Part shown: positions 12,734-23,201 of the stretch, one piece after another
Position numbering within the stretch: the first letter of the stretch is position 1
Layout: each line of letters opens with the position of its first letter
NCBI GenBank assembly: GCA_922989275.2
Contig: OV277861.1
Coordinates: 25,698,479 to 25,762,478 of the forward strand
DNA from: Gari tellinella
Lineage: Eukaryota > Mollusca > Bivalvia > Cardiida > Psammobiidae
Length of the DNA stretch: 64,000 nucleotides
Direction of reading: 5' to 3'
Translations under genes and position numbers: made by a program
Notes under the pieces: generated by a model
The model's input: only the letters and a program-made list of their open reading frames with translations
Database searches by the model: none
Told to the model about the DNA's origin: nothing

Positions 12734-12966
12734 CAGTCAAACAACTAGGTCTGACGTGTCAAAGGTCAGCCGAGTCCAATTTTTAGGTAACACAGCATTC
12801 CGCATGTTCTCGGACCATATTTTAAACAGCCGAGTTTCGTATATGAGGTGAAATAATGAAGGCGGAATTATTGTGTGCAGTTTAGCGCAGTAGGCAAAGG
12901 TTAGGTATGCAAAGGCAAATAGCAGTATTTTTAGTAAGCGTGGGTTCGAATCCCACGTCGACCTTA
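12734..12966 (+). repeat. tRNA-like repeat, left member of an inverted pair
   Basis: It begins 'gtcaaacaactaggtctgacg' and ends with a good Pol III B box inside 'gtgggttcgaatcccacg'. A diverged copy lies in opposite orientation at 13690-13936. It is probably a tRNA-derived SINE; no intact cloverleaf is seen, so it is not a tRNA gene. Confidence 0.55.
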
Positions 12967-13213
12967 CACTTTTTTTATTTAAATCTTGCATGAATAGTAA
13001 AGCATTATATTCTATTCCATACTGTATAATAGAAGCTGACCATTTATGAACACGTTCGCCAGTGTTGGTGAAGGGTTGCTTTGTTTCAGTTCGAGTCCGA
13101 TATTAGTCATATTTTAAACAATTAATCGATGATAAAATACATACATGTACATGTATATACATATAGGCTTCTATAATATTGAAATGTAATGAGTTACAGG
13201 CATGATCTGTTTA

Positions 13214-13408
13214 CTGGGCTCCAGATAAGGGGGAATAGACACAAGTTTTCCAACATTTTCCTCATGTCTGCACTAAGCCTTATGGTTTGATTGCATGTAC
13301 TAATTAGAATGGTCTCTTCGAGAAGCTTTTGATTAGTAGTCACACTATGGGGTTTGAAGGAGACATGAAGATTTTACTTTTTGAAATACTCTCTTTGTCT
13401 GGAGCCTT
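13214..13408. mobile_element. Family A hairpin MITE, copy 3 (diverged)
   Basis: Ends CTGGGCTCCAGATAAGGG and 'ctggagcc'; centre 'ggtctcttcgagaagc'. It sits between the two arms of the tRNA-like inverted pair. Confidence 0.8.
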
Positions 13409-13689
13409 AATTACGGTGAAACACATAGGAATCGACCACTCATTAAGCACTATTAAAGTAGTCTTTTTAGACAGGCTGCTGCTGAATGTAGAACAAAAGT
13501 AATGGAGACTGCCTTATGCATTAGTCCCCCATTATGCTGTCACCTGCCTTAAAGGCCAACAATGACTTATGTATAGAGATGTTTCACCGTATAATCATCT
13601 ACATAGATCTACATTACAATGAAAGTATATGATGGTTGAAATGAAATTGGAAATAAAGTAATTATAGAATCCTTAATATATTTTAGCAA

Positions 13690-13936
13690 AAAAAGAGTTT
13701 TAGGTTGATGCGAGTTTCGAACCCACGCCAAATAAAATTTCCCCGATCATATACTCGATTATGGGCCTACGACCTATCCATTACGATATGTTTCTGATAA
13801 CTAATCCGCTCATTGTTTATACCTATAACTCAACCTTGGTTTTTAAAAGAATGAGACGAGGATATCCGAAATGCTGATCTCCCTTAAAAATGAACTCGGC
13901 GACCCCGTGACACGTCAGACCTTAGTTGTTTGACTA
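13690..13936 (-). repeat. tRNA-like repeat, right (inverted) member
   Basis: Read on the minus strand it starts 'gtcaaacaactaaggtctga', runs parallel to the left member through 'gcatttcggatatcctc', and ends with 'gcgtgggttcgaaactcgc' (B-box-like). Confidence 0.55.
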
Positions 13937-14289
13937 TACTTTCGGTTTGTTATGGTTTTAAACTGCCACTTTTGATGAATTAGGTCTGTCTTTAACATTC
14001 ATAGATCAGTTTGGCCCATAAGAAGGTTGAAACATTATTATTAACCGTTATTGTATTTCGGACATTAAAAAAAAGGTCTGAAAACACAATGGGACTTTAA
14101 ATGAAATATCTTGGAGAAATTATGAAAATACAATTGTGCCAATCGCAGAGTATATGCCCAGAGCAATAATTTGAACAAAAGAGAACACTTTGAAAACATT
14201 TTAGTAAAATTAGTGACCCACAGAGATGGCCAATTTGACAACAAAAGAAAATGAAGATTTCAAGAAGATTTTTTGTAAGATTTTATTGA

Positions 14290-14570
14290 AAGGATCTATA
14301 TTTAGCTCCTGTTACCTAGATATGCAACTGAATAGAACCACCTGAACAATTGGTAAATGCCCTCTTGAAGTTGCACCATGCCAAATATTAAAGCTCTGGC
14401 CATATTAGTTTCAGAGAAATTGTTTGAAGATTTTACTATATATCTCTGTAAATCTGTGACCCCCGGGGCGAGGTCATTTTTGTTCCATGGGACATAATTT
14501 AAACAATGTTGATAGTTAATCTGTAGATGATTCTTTGTGTCAAATATCTAAGCTAAAGGGACAAGTTATT
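14290..14570 (-). repeat. Single diverged unit of the CTGTGACCCCCGGGGCG repeat
   Basis: It shares landmarks with the tandem units at 3.3-4.2 kb ('gctcctgttacctagatatg', 'ctctggccatattagtttca'). Confidence 0.75.
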
Positions 14571-14653
14571 TCAATTGACAAATGGTGCAGACCCTGATTA
14601 GACGGCAACTTTAGGAGCATTAAAATGTAGAGATTTATATATATCCCTTTACA

Positions 14654-15634
14654 ACCATTATTCGAACAGAACCAAAAATCGAACACCTGAATCATTTCGC
14701 GTGACATCTATAGTTACAAACAAATTTGTATAACCGCGCGTGACATTTTGACAGTAACACCGGTAGAAATGTCAAGAACACAAAATCGGCAAAAAAGATC
14801 AGTAAATAAGTGAAAGGGCATTTGTTGAACTTATCTGACTATAAATATTGTATTTACATCTAATCCCAAATTTCCCAATGCATAATTTAGCCACAAACTA
14901 CATTTTCTGTTATCAAAAATGACCAGTGGTGTATCGGCTGCAAAACTTTTACATTTACCTCATTCCTAATGGTCCGGATAAATAATATTGAGGGTTCAGA
15001 CCACTAAATTTGATCAAATCTCAAACTAGGGGTCCTTATCACTTTTTTCACTTTTTTATTTCCTAATTGTGTTTTTCATATAAGAAATAACAGGGAATAA
15101 ACAAAATATTTGTTTATCTAACAGGTTCCAGTACACTAGTTTTATTTTAGAAAAATATGTTCAACAACTTTTAAGAAATTTCTTCTTTGTTTTAGATGCA
15201 TTTCACAAAAGGGAGACCCTTCTAATCATCATAAATGCCCCGTCTGTAGCCATTAACAATTGATACCTTATGTCTAAACTACTGTAAATTACTTGTAAAA
15301 AAGTTGACATTTACTTTTTATGAGGTTACAGACACTTGTTTTATGTTTTATCTGACATTTTATGAACAAACACTTACCCTGGGCTACATATAGTAAAAAA
15401 TTTGTGGTGTCAAACCTGCTGTTCGAATTTAGGTTGGCATTCCACTGAGAATGAGGTAAGCGGGCCACTTTGCTTTATTTACATTGTTAGAGAACCGATT
15501 TTAGTTGCAATAACTTACCCATCGTATTATAAGTTGAAAATAACAAGTTTATCCAGTACCTATGTAAAAAATAACTTTTATTCAAATAGAAATTTGTAAT
15601 TGACTGGAAGATGCTTAGGTGTTCGAATAATGGT
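14654..15634. mobile_element. Element with 15-bp inverted repeats ACCATTATTCGAACA
   Basis: ACCATTATTCGAACA at 14654-14668 is matched by its exact complement at 15620-15634, 981 bp in all. No coding frame and no convincing target duplication. This may be a non-autonomous transposon; it is supported only by the terminal match. Confidence 0.45.
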
Positions 15635-16036
15635 GGTACCTGGATACTTTACAAATATTGATTAATGTTCATTTTACGTTGGAACAGTTTTTGAATCTTA
15701 TTAGACGTCGAGTCTGGTCCCGAAATATTTACAATGACCACCAATTACGGTAACCCTTTAAGTGTCATGTTCAAAAACTAAGACAGGAAAACAGTTTGGA
15801 TCTAGATAAGAAATAGAGGGTTGGTTTTGGCCTTTTTTGCCGAAACGTATTTAGCCTTTTTCCACCATAGGCACCTAAAGTCGTTTTTGCAAAAGGTTTG
15901 GAGCTAGATCAGTCGCTTAGTAGCCTCCCGTTTGTTCAGTATATCGGTATCAACTGTTTGACACCCGAAATTATAGTAAGTCATGCAGCTGTAAATCTAA
16001 TCTAAAAGGGGTAAATCAAGTCTCTCATAGCAATAA

Positions 16037-16053
16037 CCCCCCCCCCCCCCCCC
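16037..16053. repeat. 17-C homopolymer
   Basis: Seventeen consecutive C in otherwise ordinary repeat-derived sequence. Confidence 0.95.
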
Positions 16054-16204
16054 AACACAGTTTGATATTTGGAGATAAGATCAGGGTATGCTTATTGCAA
16101 GCCAATTATCACAGCAGGGTACTAATTGATAGATGTTGACCAATCTAGGGGATGATAGCTGTGCAATTAACCCTTATGCTGTTGACTGTGAGTTGAATTT
16201 TATT

Positions 16205-16270
16205 TGTCAACAGTTTGGATCCATATCAAATGCGGAATAATGTCGCATCTGATTTGTATCCAAACTGGTT
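16205..16270. repeat. CAAACAG hairpin (type B), diverged
   Basis: 'caacagtttggatccatatc' pairs with 'gtatccaaactggtt' around 'aatgcggaataatgtcgcatc'. Confidence 0.7.
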
Positions 16271-16503
16271 CCCAATTACAAAGCACGTGCGCTGGAACAA
16301 AACTGAGTGACTATGTATACATCAATCAGTGTTGAAATGGATCAGCTATAGATCCCTTATCTACCTTTCATAATATATAGTACCCTAGACCATGATGCAT
16401 CTGGGTGCCTCTGGGTAATATGATGTAACACTTGTGTATTTAGCATGTTAGGACCCTACCACAATAGACAGTCCAATTGACATCCTGTCGTAGAGATAGG
16501 CCT

Positions 16504-16762
16504 TTAACCCTTTACCTCATAGCCTGTTTTTAATTTTAATGACAGGTGGCCACTTAAAGCAGGTTGAAAGTAAAGCAGAATGTGCCTTAAGGCACATTCT
16601 GCATTACTTTCAGCCTACTTTAAGCTAAAATCTGCTATAGGACCTACTATATAAAATATTTGTAATGAAAATTGTTCATGAGGGTATAAACTGGAACTAT
16701 TTTATTTAGCGGAGGAATAAATTAAATACGCTAAAAGTCGCTTCTATGGGGGAAAGGGTTAA
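16504..16762. mobile_element. Family D TTAA element
   Basis: A full-length copy: TTAACCCTTTACCTCATAG left end, central hairpin AGCAGGTTGAAAGTAAAGC...around CCTTAAGG, and right end 'gggggaaagggttaa'. Confidence 0.85.
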
Positions 16763-16899
16763 AATGAAAATTCGGAAAATAGTTTAAGACAGACGATGCT
16801 TTGGAGATGAAAGGTTTCAAGGTTTTCAAGCTTAAGATAAATGTCCTGAAGGAATTGAAAGGGTATTATAATTATAAATGCTTTTGAAGTTTTTTGAAG

Positions 16900-16974
16900 T
16901 CTTTGCGCATGTGATAACGCGACAGTACGAAGGTGATAGTGCTGTAAAGATGCGGTAATTATATCACTCGGCAT
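16900..16974. repeat. 75-bp direct repeat, copy 1
   Basis: It starts 'tctttgcgcatgtgataac' and ends 'atatcactcggcat'. It matches 17351-17425 with one visible difference (position ~16935, G versus T). It abuts the SINE at 16974. Confidence 0.9.
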
Positions 16975-17250
16975 GCGTGGCTCAGTGGTAGAGCGTCCGC
17001 TTGCAGTGCGGGAGGTTGTGGGTTCAATCCCCGGCCGGGTCAAACCAAAGACTTTAAAATTGGTAGTAATGGCTTCCCTCCTTGGCGCTCAGGATTTCGG
17101 GTTAGCATAACAACTGGTTCGTCGGTGTCAGGATAAAGTGACCGGCCGGGTACAGTCCCAATGGTGCACCTAAAAAGTGCCCCTGCTCGTAATACCCGAA
17201 AGGGGTGTGTAGCAGTATAGAAATTAAGAAAGAAAGAGAAAGAAAGAAAA
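16974..17250 (+). mobile_element. tRNA-derived SINE, full-length copy
   Basis: The 5' ~70 nt are tRNA-like: A box 'tggctcagtggtagagcg', an anticodon-loop-like 'cttgcagtg' (GCA, as in tRNA-Cys) and B box 'gggttcaatcccc'. The tRNA-unrelated body runs through 'ggcttccctccttggcgctc' and 'gtgaccggccgggtacag'. A (GAAA)n-like tail ends it near 17250. A second copy, split by a LINE, is at 59944-62030. Confidence 0.85.
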
Positions 17251-17350
17251 AGTGCGACAATACTGGTGCTTACACATAGTCTGGATCAAGATCTGAGACC
17301 GAGAATCAGTATTAAAACTGCTGTTTCACGCTCACAAAGGGGGTGGGTCC

Positions 17351-17425
17351 TCTTTGCGCATGTGATAACGCGACAGTACGAAGGTTATAGTGCTGTAAAG
17401 ATGCGGTAATTATATCACTCGGCAT
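17351..17425. repeat. 75-bp direct repeat, copy 2
   Basis: Second copy of 16900-16974. The sequence after it ('gcatctcaactcctacc') resembles the right arm of the palindrome at 35.7-35.9 kb, so the 75-bp block may be the left arm of such an element. Confidence 0.9.
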
Positions 17426-17513
17426 ACGGCTTCGTGATTTAGCAACTACGCATCTCAACTCCTACCCGAGTTCTATTGCACGAATTTCTTAAATGATACT
17501 GTACGATTGCATA

Positions 17514-17640
17514 ATGGGGTCATTTTATTACGGGGGTCACTTTGTTATGTGAGGGGTCACTTTGTTAAACGTAAGGGGGTCATAATATTTCGAGCGGGGG
17601 TCACTCTATTACGGGGGGGGGGGGGTTCACTGTATTTCAT
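17514..17640. repeat. Short tandem array of GGGGGTCACTTTRTTACG-like units
   Basis: About five imperfect units built on 'gggggtcactttgttac', the last expanded to a 12-G run. Confidence 0.8.
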
Positions 17641-17986
17641 TACACCGGCTAAGGTAGCGAACATTTTAAGATAGCGAAATTCCAGGTAACGACACGTCCT
17701 GAAATCGTGTGGATCTCTACCCTAGATTCTAGCTGTTTGCACAAAATCTATTTAAAGTATTCTGCTTCACACAGATTAATCTAGATATATATTATTTATG
17801 TGGTTAAATCAAATAAAGGTTTTGAATATTTTCTATATAATTATTTGTTACTGTACTTTTATTACGATAACCTTTAGACACCGAATCTAACAGGGGCGTA
17901 CATAAATACAGTGAAGACCACTAATCGGGCCTCACTGTACCCAACGAGTTGTCTCCCTTTAAGCTCTTTTATGGTAGAAAGATTTC

Positions 17987-17994
17987 ACTTCCGG
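17987..17994 (+). promoter_or_regulatory. ETS-type ACTTCCGG motif upstream of the zinc-finger gene
   Basis: ACTTCCGG lies ~115 bp before the start codon. This is the ETS-family core seen near many TATA-less animal promoters. The position fits a core promoter, but the transcription start is not known. Confidence 0.4.
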
Positions 17995-18088
17995 TCGCTT
18001 TTATCCGCTTGTTTGTTGAAAATTGACATAAAATCTTGGGTTAAATTTATCCCTATTTCATATCTGTACTGACAAGTTCAAAGCCGCA

Positions 18089-18190
18089 ATGAAAGTAAAG
18101 TTATGGAATCGTTGTTTACGCAAACTACAGTTCTTCTCACGATTGAATACGTCGAATTATACACTTCTCAACAAATTGCCTCTAAGCTGA
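18089..18190 (+). other. Upstream ORF overlapping the zinc-finger start
   Basis: An ATG at 18089 with a purine at -3 opens a 33-codon frame ending TGA at 18188-18190. It overlaps the main start at 18103 in another frame. If the transcript includes it, it would reduce initiation at 18103. Confidence 0.45.
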
Positions 18191-20736
18191 GCAAAGTTGG
18201 ATCGTTGACTGGCGTCCAATTTAGTAAGGCAAAGAAAACTTATGCCCTGACAGGGACCTGGGAACAGGTGAACGAAGCCTTTGAGTTGCTACAGAAGTGG
18301 CATGAATCACCAAGTGAAGAACCAGACGCCAATGGGGGCGTTTTTATTAACGATGGCAGTGGGGCCAGTAAAACGCCCCGAAATGAAGTGGTCGGTGGCC
18401 AAAACGACGGTGGAGAAGGGCAAAGACACGAACAGTTAGGTTATGAGGCTGGCCTCAATGGAGCATCTTTTTCAGATGTCAAAAATGAGAATTTTGAATA
18501 TTCTGTAGAACAACTCCAAAGAGAAGTTGAAGATATAACAAAGAAACACAAAAACAGAGAAAGGAAAGTAAACAAAGTCAATAAGACAAAAAATGAACCA
18601 GTAAAGAAATCTGAAATCACACAAGAGAGTAAACAGAATTCCTCAAAAGTTAAGATAAAATTTAAAAAAGAATCAAAGACTGTGAGTAAAAAGAAAGTTC
18701 TAACAGAAGTAAAAGAGTTGCAAGCCAGTAAGGAAACCAATATCCCCAACTCCCTGTCAGATGAAGATCATGAAGATAATTATGTGGGCGAGTTTTCGCC
18801 AAGTAGTGAAGACATTGTTATTCAGCCCTTAGAAAACATAACAGAAGCTCAAAACAGCTCTAAAGAAAATGAAGAAATTAACATGGGTTCAAAGTCATCA
18901 ACTGTGGCAGAAACAGACGAGGGGAAAGCTAATAAAAAGACAACCAGAAAACCTGGCGATAGTGGGTACTGGAGTAGAGTGAAAATACCTGATTACCATG
19001 AAAAACACAAATGTACAAAATGCGACGTTGTGTTGAAGTCTAGGAAACGATATATGGAGCATTTAAGGAGAATTCATGTAAAGGATTTCAAGTGTGGTGT
19101 TTGTGAAAGACGGTTTGGATATCCTACAGATCTCCATAGACATAAGTGCCCCGGGTTTCCAGATCCAAACAATGAGAAAAAGAAAAAAGGTGGAAGACCA
19201 AAGAAAGCCAAAGTGCCTGTGTTTCTTCCATGTCCAGAGTGTGATTACATTGGAACATCAAAGAAACGTTTTAATGGACATGTTCGAAGAACCCACAGAT
19301 TGACATTCGCATGTGATCAGTGTGATAAAATGTTTGGATTCTTGAGAGATTTGCAAAGGCATAAAGATAATGTCCATGCTGAACCGTCTCATTTTTGTGA
19401 TAAATGTTCGCGTTTCTATAAATCCAAAGCAGTATTTGATGAACACATAAAAACTCATGAAGAAGGTTATGTAAAGCCAAAGTATGAGTGCCAAGTGTGT
19501 GCAAAAACATTTACCACCAAGTATGTCCTAGCTTCCCATATCAAGACAGAACACCTTGGAATGAAGAAAACATACCTGTGTCAAATCTGTGGAAAGGAGT
19601 TTAGTCAAAGAAATTCATACAAGCAGCATTCAAATGCCCATGCAGGCATTAAACCATACGGTTGTGATGTTTGTGGCAAAGCCTTCACTTATCATAAGTC
19701 ATTAAAAGAACATAAGTTTATGCATGACAATATTCGGAGATTTCAGTGTCAACTATGTGAGAAAGCTTTCCGACAAAGGACTACATTACAAATTCATATG
19801 AAAGTTCACAAAACAATCAAAGACCATATCTGTCCAAGTTGTGGGAAAGGCTTCTCACAAAAGCAGGCACTAGAGAGACATGAGCGTATACATACTGGTG
19901 TGAAACCGTATACCTGTGTTCCGTGCCAAAGAAAATTTGGTGATGCTTCTACCATACGCAGACATATGCTTGCTATTCATCAGAAGAATGAAACAAACTG
20001 GAGAGAGGATATCATCTGTACTGTCAAGAAGAAAACTGACTACTATGTTTTGGGCGGCTCAGGACAAAATCGAACTTATAAATATAACAACAAAGTGAAA
20101 AATAATTTAGCACAATCAGAAAAAGTGAAAATAAAAGAACAGAAAACAACTGCTCAAGAAAACCCAGTTTCGGAGCCAAGTATCCTTCTATTGAATACTC
20201 AAGACCAGTGTTCTTTAGACTTTAAGAGTGAATATTCACTGAGTGACCTCACTGCCTTACAGGAGCAAGCAAATCAGTTACAGACTATTCAACCTGGTGC
20301 TATATATGCCATCTCTACCGGTATTTCACAGTCTCAGCAACTACAAAACAATGTTATTCCTTTACCAGGAAACTACAGTTCTAGTGGACCACAAGTGCTC
20401 GACTTTTCAACACTTTCTCAGACTGCTTCCCAGACTCAACTAATTTCAGACAAGGCCTCAGAATTGTGCGGGGACCAATCTAATGCCCACTTAGAAATGC
20501 AGACTTCTAGCGCAGCGAATACTTTACCAAGTATGACACTAACTCCAATAGCCATTGCAACAGAATCCCAGCGACTTGCACAGCAAATGCAAAATGTAAC
20601 TGGGCTGCAGACTACAGCTGGAGATGCCTCAAGTCTGGGGCAGACTATGAACAGTCTGTGGGGATTTGTTGGTTACCCTACCTATTACAACTCCTCAAAT
20701 CTGCCCCAGTATCAATCCCAACAGAATCAGCAGTAA
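18103..20736 (+). CDS. C2H2 zinc-finger protein, 877 aa, 11 fingers
   Basis: Probable nuclear DNA-binding transcription regulator. Residues ~1-70 form an uncharacterised globular-looking segment ('TGTWEQVNEAFELLQKW'). Residues ~85-300 are charged, Lys/Glu/Ser-rich and probably disordered, with basic KKxK clusters. Eleven zinc fingers span ~301-626; ten fit C-x2-C-x12-H-x3-5-H. The second ('CGVCERRFGYPTDLHRHKC') lacks normal His spacing and may use Cys as last ligand. Several linkers are non-consensus; only 'HTGVKPY' near residue 600 is canonical. The C-terminal ~200 residues are Gln/Ser/Thr-rich, activation-domain-like. The start at 18103 has G at -3 and +4. No intron is needed across 2634 nt. 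The family is large and I cannot name an orthologue. Confidence 0.93.
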   Translation: MESLFTQTTVLLTIEYVELYTSQQIASKLSKVGSLTGVQFSKAKKTYALTGTWEQVNEAFELLQKWHESPSEEPDANGGVFINDGSGASKTPRNEVVGGQNDGGEGQRHEQLGYEAGLNGASFSDVKNENFEYSVEQLQREVEDITKKHKNRERKVNKVNKTKNEPVKKSEITQESKQNSSKVKIKFKKESKTVSKKKVLTEVKELQASKETNIPNSLSDEDHEDNYVGEFSPSSEDIVIQPLENITEAQNSSKENEEINMGSKSSTVAETDEGKANKKTTRKPGDSGYWSRVKIPDYHEKHKCTKCDVVLKSRKRYMEHLRRIHVKDFKCGVCERRFGYPTDLHRHKCPGFPDPNNEKKKKGGRPKKAKVPVFLPCPECDYIGTSKKRFNGHVRRTHRLTFACDQCDKMFGFLRDLQRHKDNVHAEPSHFCDKCSRFYKSKAVFDEHIKTHEEGYVKPKYECQVCAKTFTTKYVLASHIKTEHLGMKKTYLCQICGKEFSQRNSYKQHSNAHAGIKPYGCDVCGKAFTYHKSLKEHKFMHDNIRRFQCQLCEKAFRQRTTLQIHMKVHKTIKDHICPSCGKGFSQKQALERHERIHTGVKPYTCVPCQRKFGDASTIRRHMLAIHQKNETNWREDIICTVKKKTDYYVLGGSGQNRTYKYNNKVKNNLAQSEKVKIKEQKTTAQENPVSEPSILLLNTQDQCSLDFKSEYSLSDLTALQEQANQLQTIQPGAIYAISTGISQSQQLQNNVIPLPGNYSSSGPQVLDFSTLSQTASQTQLISDKASELCGDQSNAHLEMQTSSAANTLPSMTLTPIAIATESQRLAQQMQNVTGLQTTAGDASSLGQTMNSLWGFVGYPTYYNSSNLPQYQSQQNQQ

Positions 20737-20806
20737 CCAGACAAAAAGTTTAAGGGCTTTACCCACATAGCGCACTGCTGAACGGTTCAACCCAAATATG
20801 TCCTTT

Positions 20807-20874
20807 GCAAACAGTAAAGACCCAGATCAGAAGGCTCTTGAAGGAGCCTTCTGATCTGGGTCTACACTGTTTGC
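20807..20874. repeat. CAAACAG hairpin (type C) in the zinc-finger 3' UTR
   Basis: GCAAACAGTAAAGACCCAG pairs with the right arm ending 'acactgtttgc'; the loop is around 'gctcttgaaggagc'. It lies between the stop codon (20736) and the AATAAA (20893), so it would be in the mRNA. Confidence 0.85.
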
Positions 20875-20892
20875 CATACTTTATATTTTGGA

Positions 20893-20898
20893 AATAAA
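20893..20898 (+). terminator. Polyadenylation signal AATAAA
   Basis: First AATAAA after the zinc-finger stop, 157 nt downstream. Confidence 0.6.
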
Positions 20899-20965
20899 CC
20901 CCTCAATATTATAGACAATGTAAACTAGTCATGTTGAGTCCGTTTGATTTTTCAGCATGATAATA

Positions 20966-21147
20966 CAGGGCTCAAGATAAGGGAAGCATTTCAAAAAAAC
21001 TAAAATCTTTATTTCTGTATTAAACCCACTACTCATTAGAATCTTCTCTTCAAGGCAATTCTAATGGGTAGTAACACCATATGGTCCATAGGATTTGGTG
21101 CTGAAGTAAGTGTGAAAATGGTTTACTCACTCTTATCTGGAGCCCTG
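20966..21147. mobile_element. Family A hairpin MITE, copy 4
   Basis: CAGGGCTCAAGATAAGGG to 'tctggagccctg' with the usual central CTCATTAGAAT; small deletions in one arm. Confidence 0.85.
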
Positions 21148-21478
21148 ATAATAGTTAACTTCAAAGATGACAAGGAATGAACTAAACTTTTCAAATATAC
21201 TATGCCAAACTTCCAACGCAACACCCCGGATATTCCCATTACTTCCAATGTTAAAGTATCTTTTTTTTTTTCAGGCCTTGTCAGTAAAGACCTCATTTAT
21301 TGTCCCCGTCATAGGTGTGTCGGGGTCGGGGAGCTATCCACCGCCACACCTTACAAAACATGTGATAACGTATATCTATGTCACTGACAAAAATCTTTCC
21401 TTTTTTTTTTACAGTTCTGATACAAAAAGTAGGATGGAAAAAAAAAATCCAAAAAATACCCTAAGCCAGGTTCACTAT
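21148..21478. other. No gene recognised
   Basis: AT-rich with T- and A-runs. Two short overlapping ORFs have no domain. Confidence 0.5.
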
Positions 21479-21482
21479 TTAA

Positions 21483-22000
21483 AGGGACTCGCAACCGGAT
21501 GGTGTTCTTGTCAAAATAAAATAAAATACTCAAATAAAAGCAAATTTGTGGCATTATTTGGCTTTTGACATTAAAAAGATATGATCAGTCCAAAAAACGT
21601 CTCAAGAATCGTCACCGAATCTTAGTTTTTTAGATATTTTCCATCGTTTTTCCATAGCGTTAGCTAACGGTATAGTTGTTGTTGTTACTTCTCTACACGG
21701 GGTCAGACATAAACCCGAGCCGAATAATGTTCTATTAATAGCTATCATTGAAGTACGTTAATTCGCTACCTTATATATAGAGAACGTCCGTAGCAGAGGG
21801 TGTAAAGGCGATGCCTCATTTTTGTCTCCGCATGGATGGTCACGGGTTCGAATCCCACCAGAGCCTCTTTTTTTTTTTTTTTGGAAATGCATTTTTTAAC
21901 AGAATTTATTATCCTAAACTAAATTTTACCCATTTATATAAGCATTTGACATATATTTACAAAATACTATTTTTAATGCTTGATCCAGTTGCGAGCCTCT
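21483..22000 (+). mobile_element. TTAA-flanked (piggyBac-like) MITE carrying a tRNA-like segment, copy 1
   Basis: TTAA at 21479-21482 and 22001-22004 flanks terminal repeats AGGGACTCGCAACCGGAT and, inverted, AGAGGCTCGCAACTGGATC. Inside, ~21788-21866 looks like a tRNA with Pol III boxes ('tagcagagg', 'gggttcgaatccc'), followed by a T run that could stop Pol III. There is no transposase. The TTAA duplication is typical of piggyBac; the assignment is inference. Confidence 0.85.
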
Positions 22001-22004
22001 TTAA

Positions 22005-22617
22005 TTGTTTTTTGTTGGGTTTTCTTTTTCGAACAGAAATATTATTTTTACATTTATTAATATTAAGATGTATTTATATTAACTATATTTATCAACACCT
22101 TTGTACTTTAAGACATATATATATATAGGTGCATACATTTGAGAAATAAAAACAAACAAAAGAAAAAAACAATATGTTAAACGTGTCTTAAGTTAGTCTG
22201 GTCAATTCTTTAATGTTTGCATATCCTGAATAGATTTCTTCTGCAATTCATAGAGTGATCAATGGTCAATACCCTTGGTAAACAAAAACAAAATGAACTG
22301 GCATTTGGTCCCAAAAATATGGAATTTTGTGATAACAAGTTTTCAGAAATCTCATTCCAATGCATTTTCAATGGGGAATGTTAACCAGAAATTAGAGATA
22401 CGTTTGGATAGATGGTTATTATTCGTCAGAAGTGTCAATGAAAATTCATTGCCAATATTAACAACTTTGAGGACAGTACATCAATTTCAAAACACAAATA
22501 AAAATATTTAATAATTTTGTGTCAACTTTTTCATTGATTTAAAACAAACGCTCTGATATGAAAATTAAAGGGAACTCAGAGGTGTTGCGTTGGCAGTTTG
22601 GCATAGTATAGTTTCTT
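22005..22617. other. No gene recognised
   Basis: Very AT-rich; a (TA)n run near 22117. The ORF at 22275-22511 has no recognisable domain. Confidence 0.5.
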
Positions 22618-22740
22618 CTTTAACTCATTCACCCCTGAAACATTTAATGGACAGTTCCAATTTCAATCTTAGTCCATTTTATATTATTTAGGGTGGATTT
22701 GTAATATAAACAATATATTGCAAAATGACAAACAAGGCAT
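22618..22740. mobile_element. Family C TTAA element, partial
   Basis: 'ttaactcattcacccctgaaac' and 'ggacagttccaatttcaatc' match one arm of the full C elements at 26.5 and 38.8 kb; the hairpin is absent. Confidence 0.65.
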
Positions 22741-22744
22741 ACCC

Positions 22745-22937
22745 CAGGGCTCCAGATAAAGGGGAGTAAACTGAACAAAACCAACATTTTTTCACTTATT
22801 TCAGCACCAAATCCTATGGTGTTACTACTCATTAGAATCGTCTCTTCGAGACGATTCTAATGAGTAGTGACACCATAGGGTTTAAAACAGTAATAAAGAT
22901 TTTAATTTTTGAAATACTCCCCTTATCTGGAGCCCTG
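22745..22937. mobile_element. Family A hairpin MITE, copy 5
   Basis: Full-length and nearly perfect: CAGGGCTCCAGATAAAGG to 'tctggagccctg'. The next A copy begins 71 bp downstream. Confidence 0.92.
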
Positions 22938-23008
22938 TACCCTGATCAGAGGGCTGTTGCAGGAGGAAGCTATACTGACACGAAAAAGAAACTGCACTTT
23001 TATATTGA

Positions 23009-23201
23009 CAGAGCTCCAGATAAGGGGGGTATTTCAAAAATAAAAATCTTTATTTCTGCTTTAAACCCTATGGTGTCACTACTCATTAGAATCGTCTCGA
23101 AGAGACGATTCTAATGAGTAGTGACACCATAGGATTTGATGCTAAAATAAGTGAGAAAATGTTGGATTTGTGCAGTTTACTCCCTCTTATCTGGGGCCCT
23201 G
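23009..23201. mobile_element. Family A hairpin MITE, copy 6
   Basis: Full-length with centre CGTCTCGAAGAGACG. Close to copy 5, so two long hairpins lie in 460 bp. Confidence 0.92.

Noticed and set aside
12880..12966. Functional tRNA gene
   Set aside because: Only the B box and T arm are convincing; acceptor and anticodon stems do not pair.
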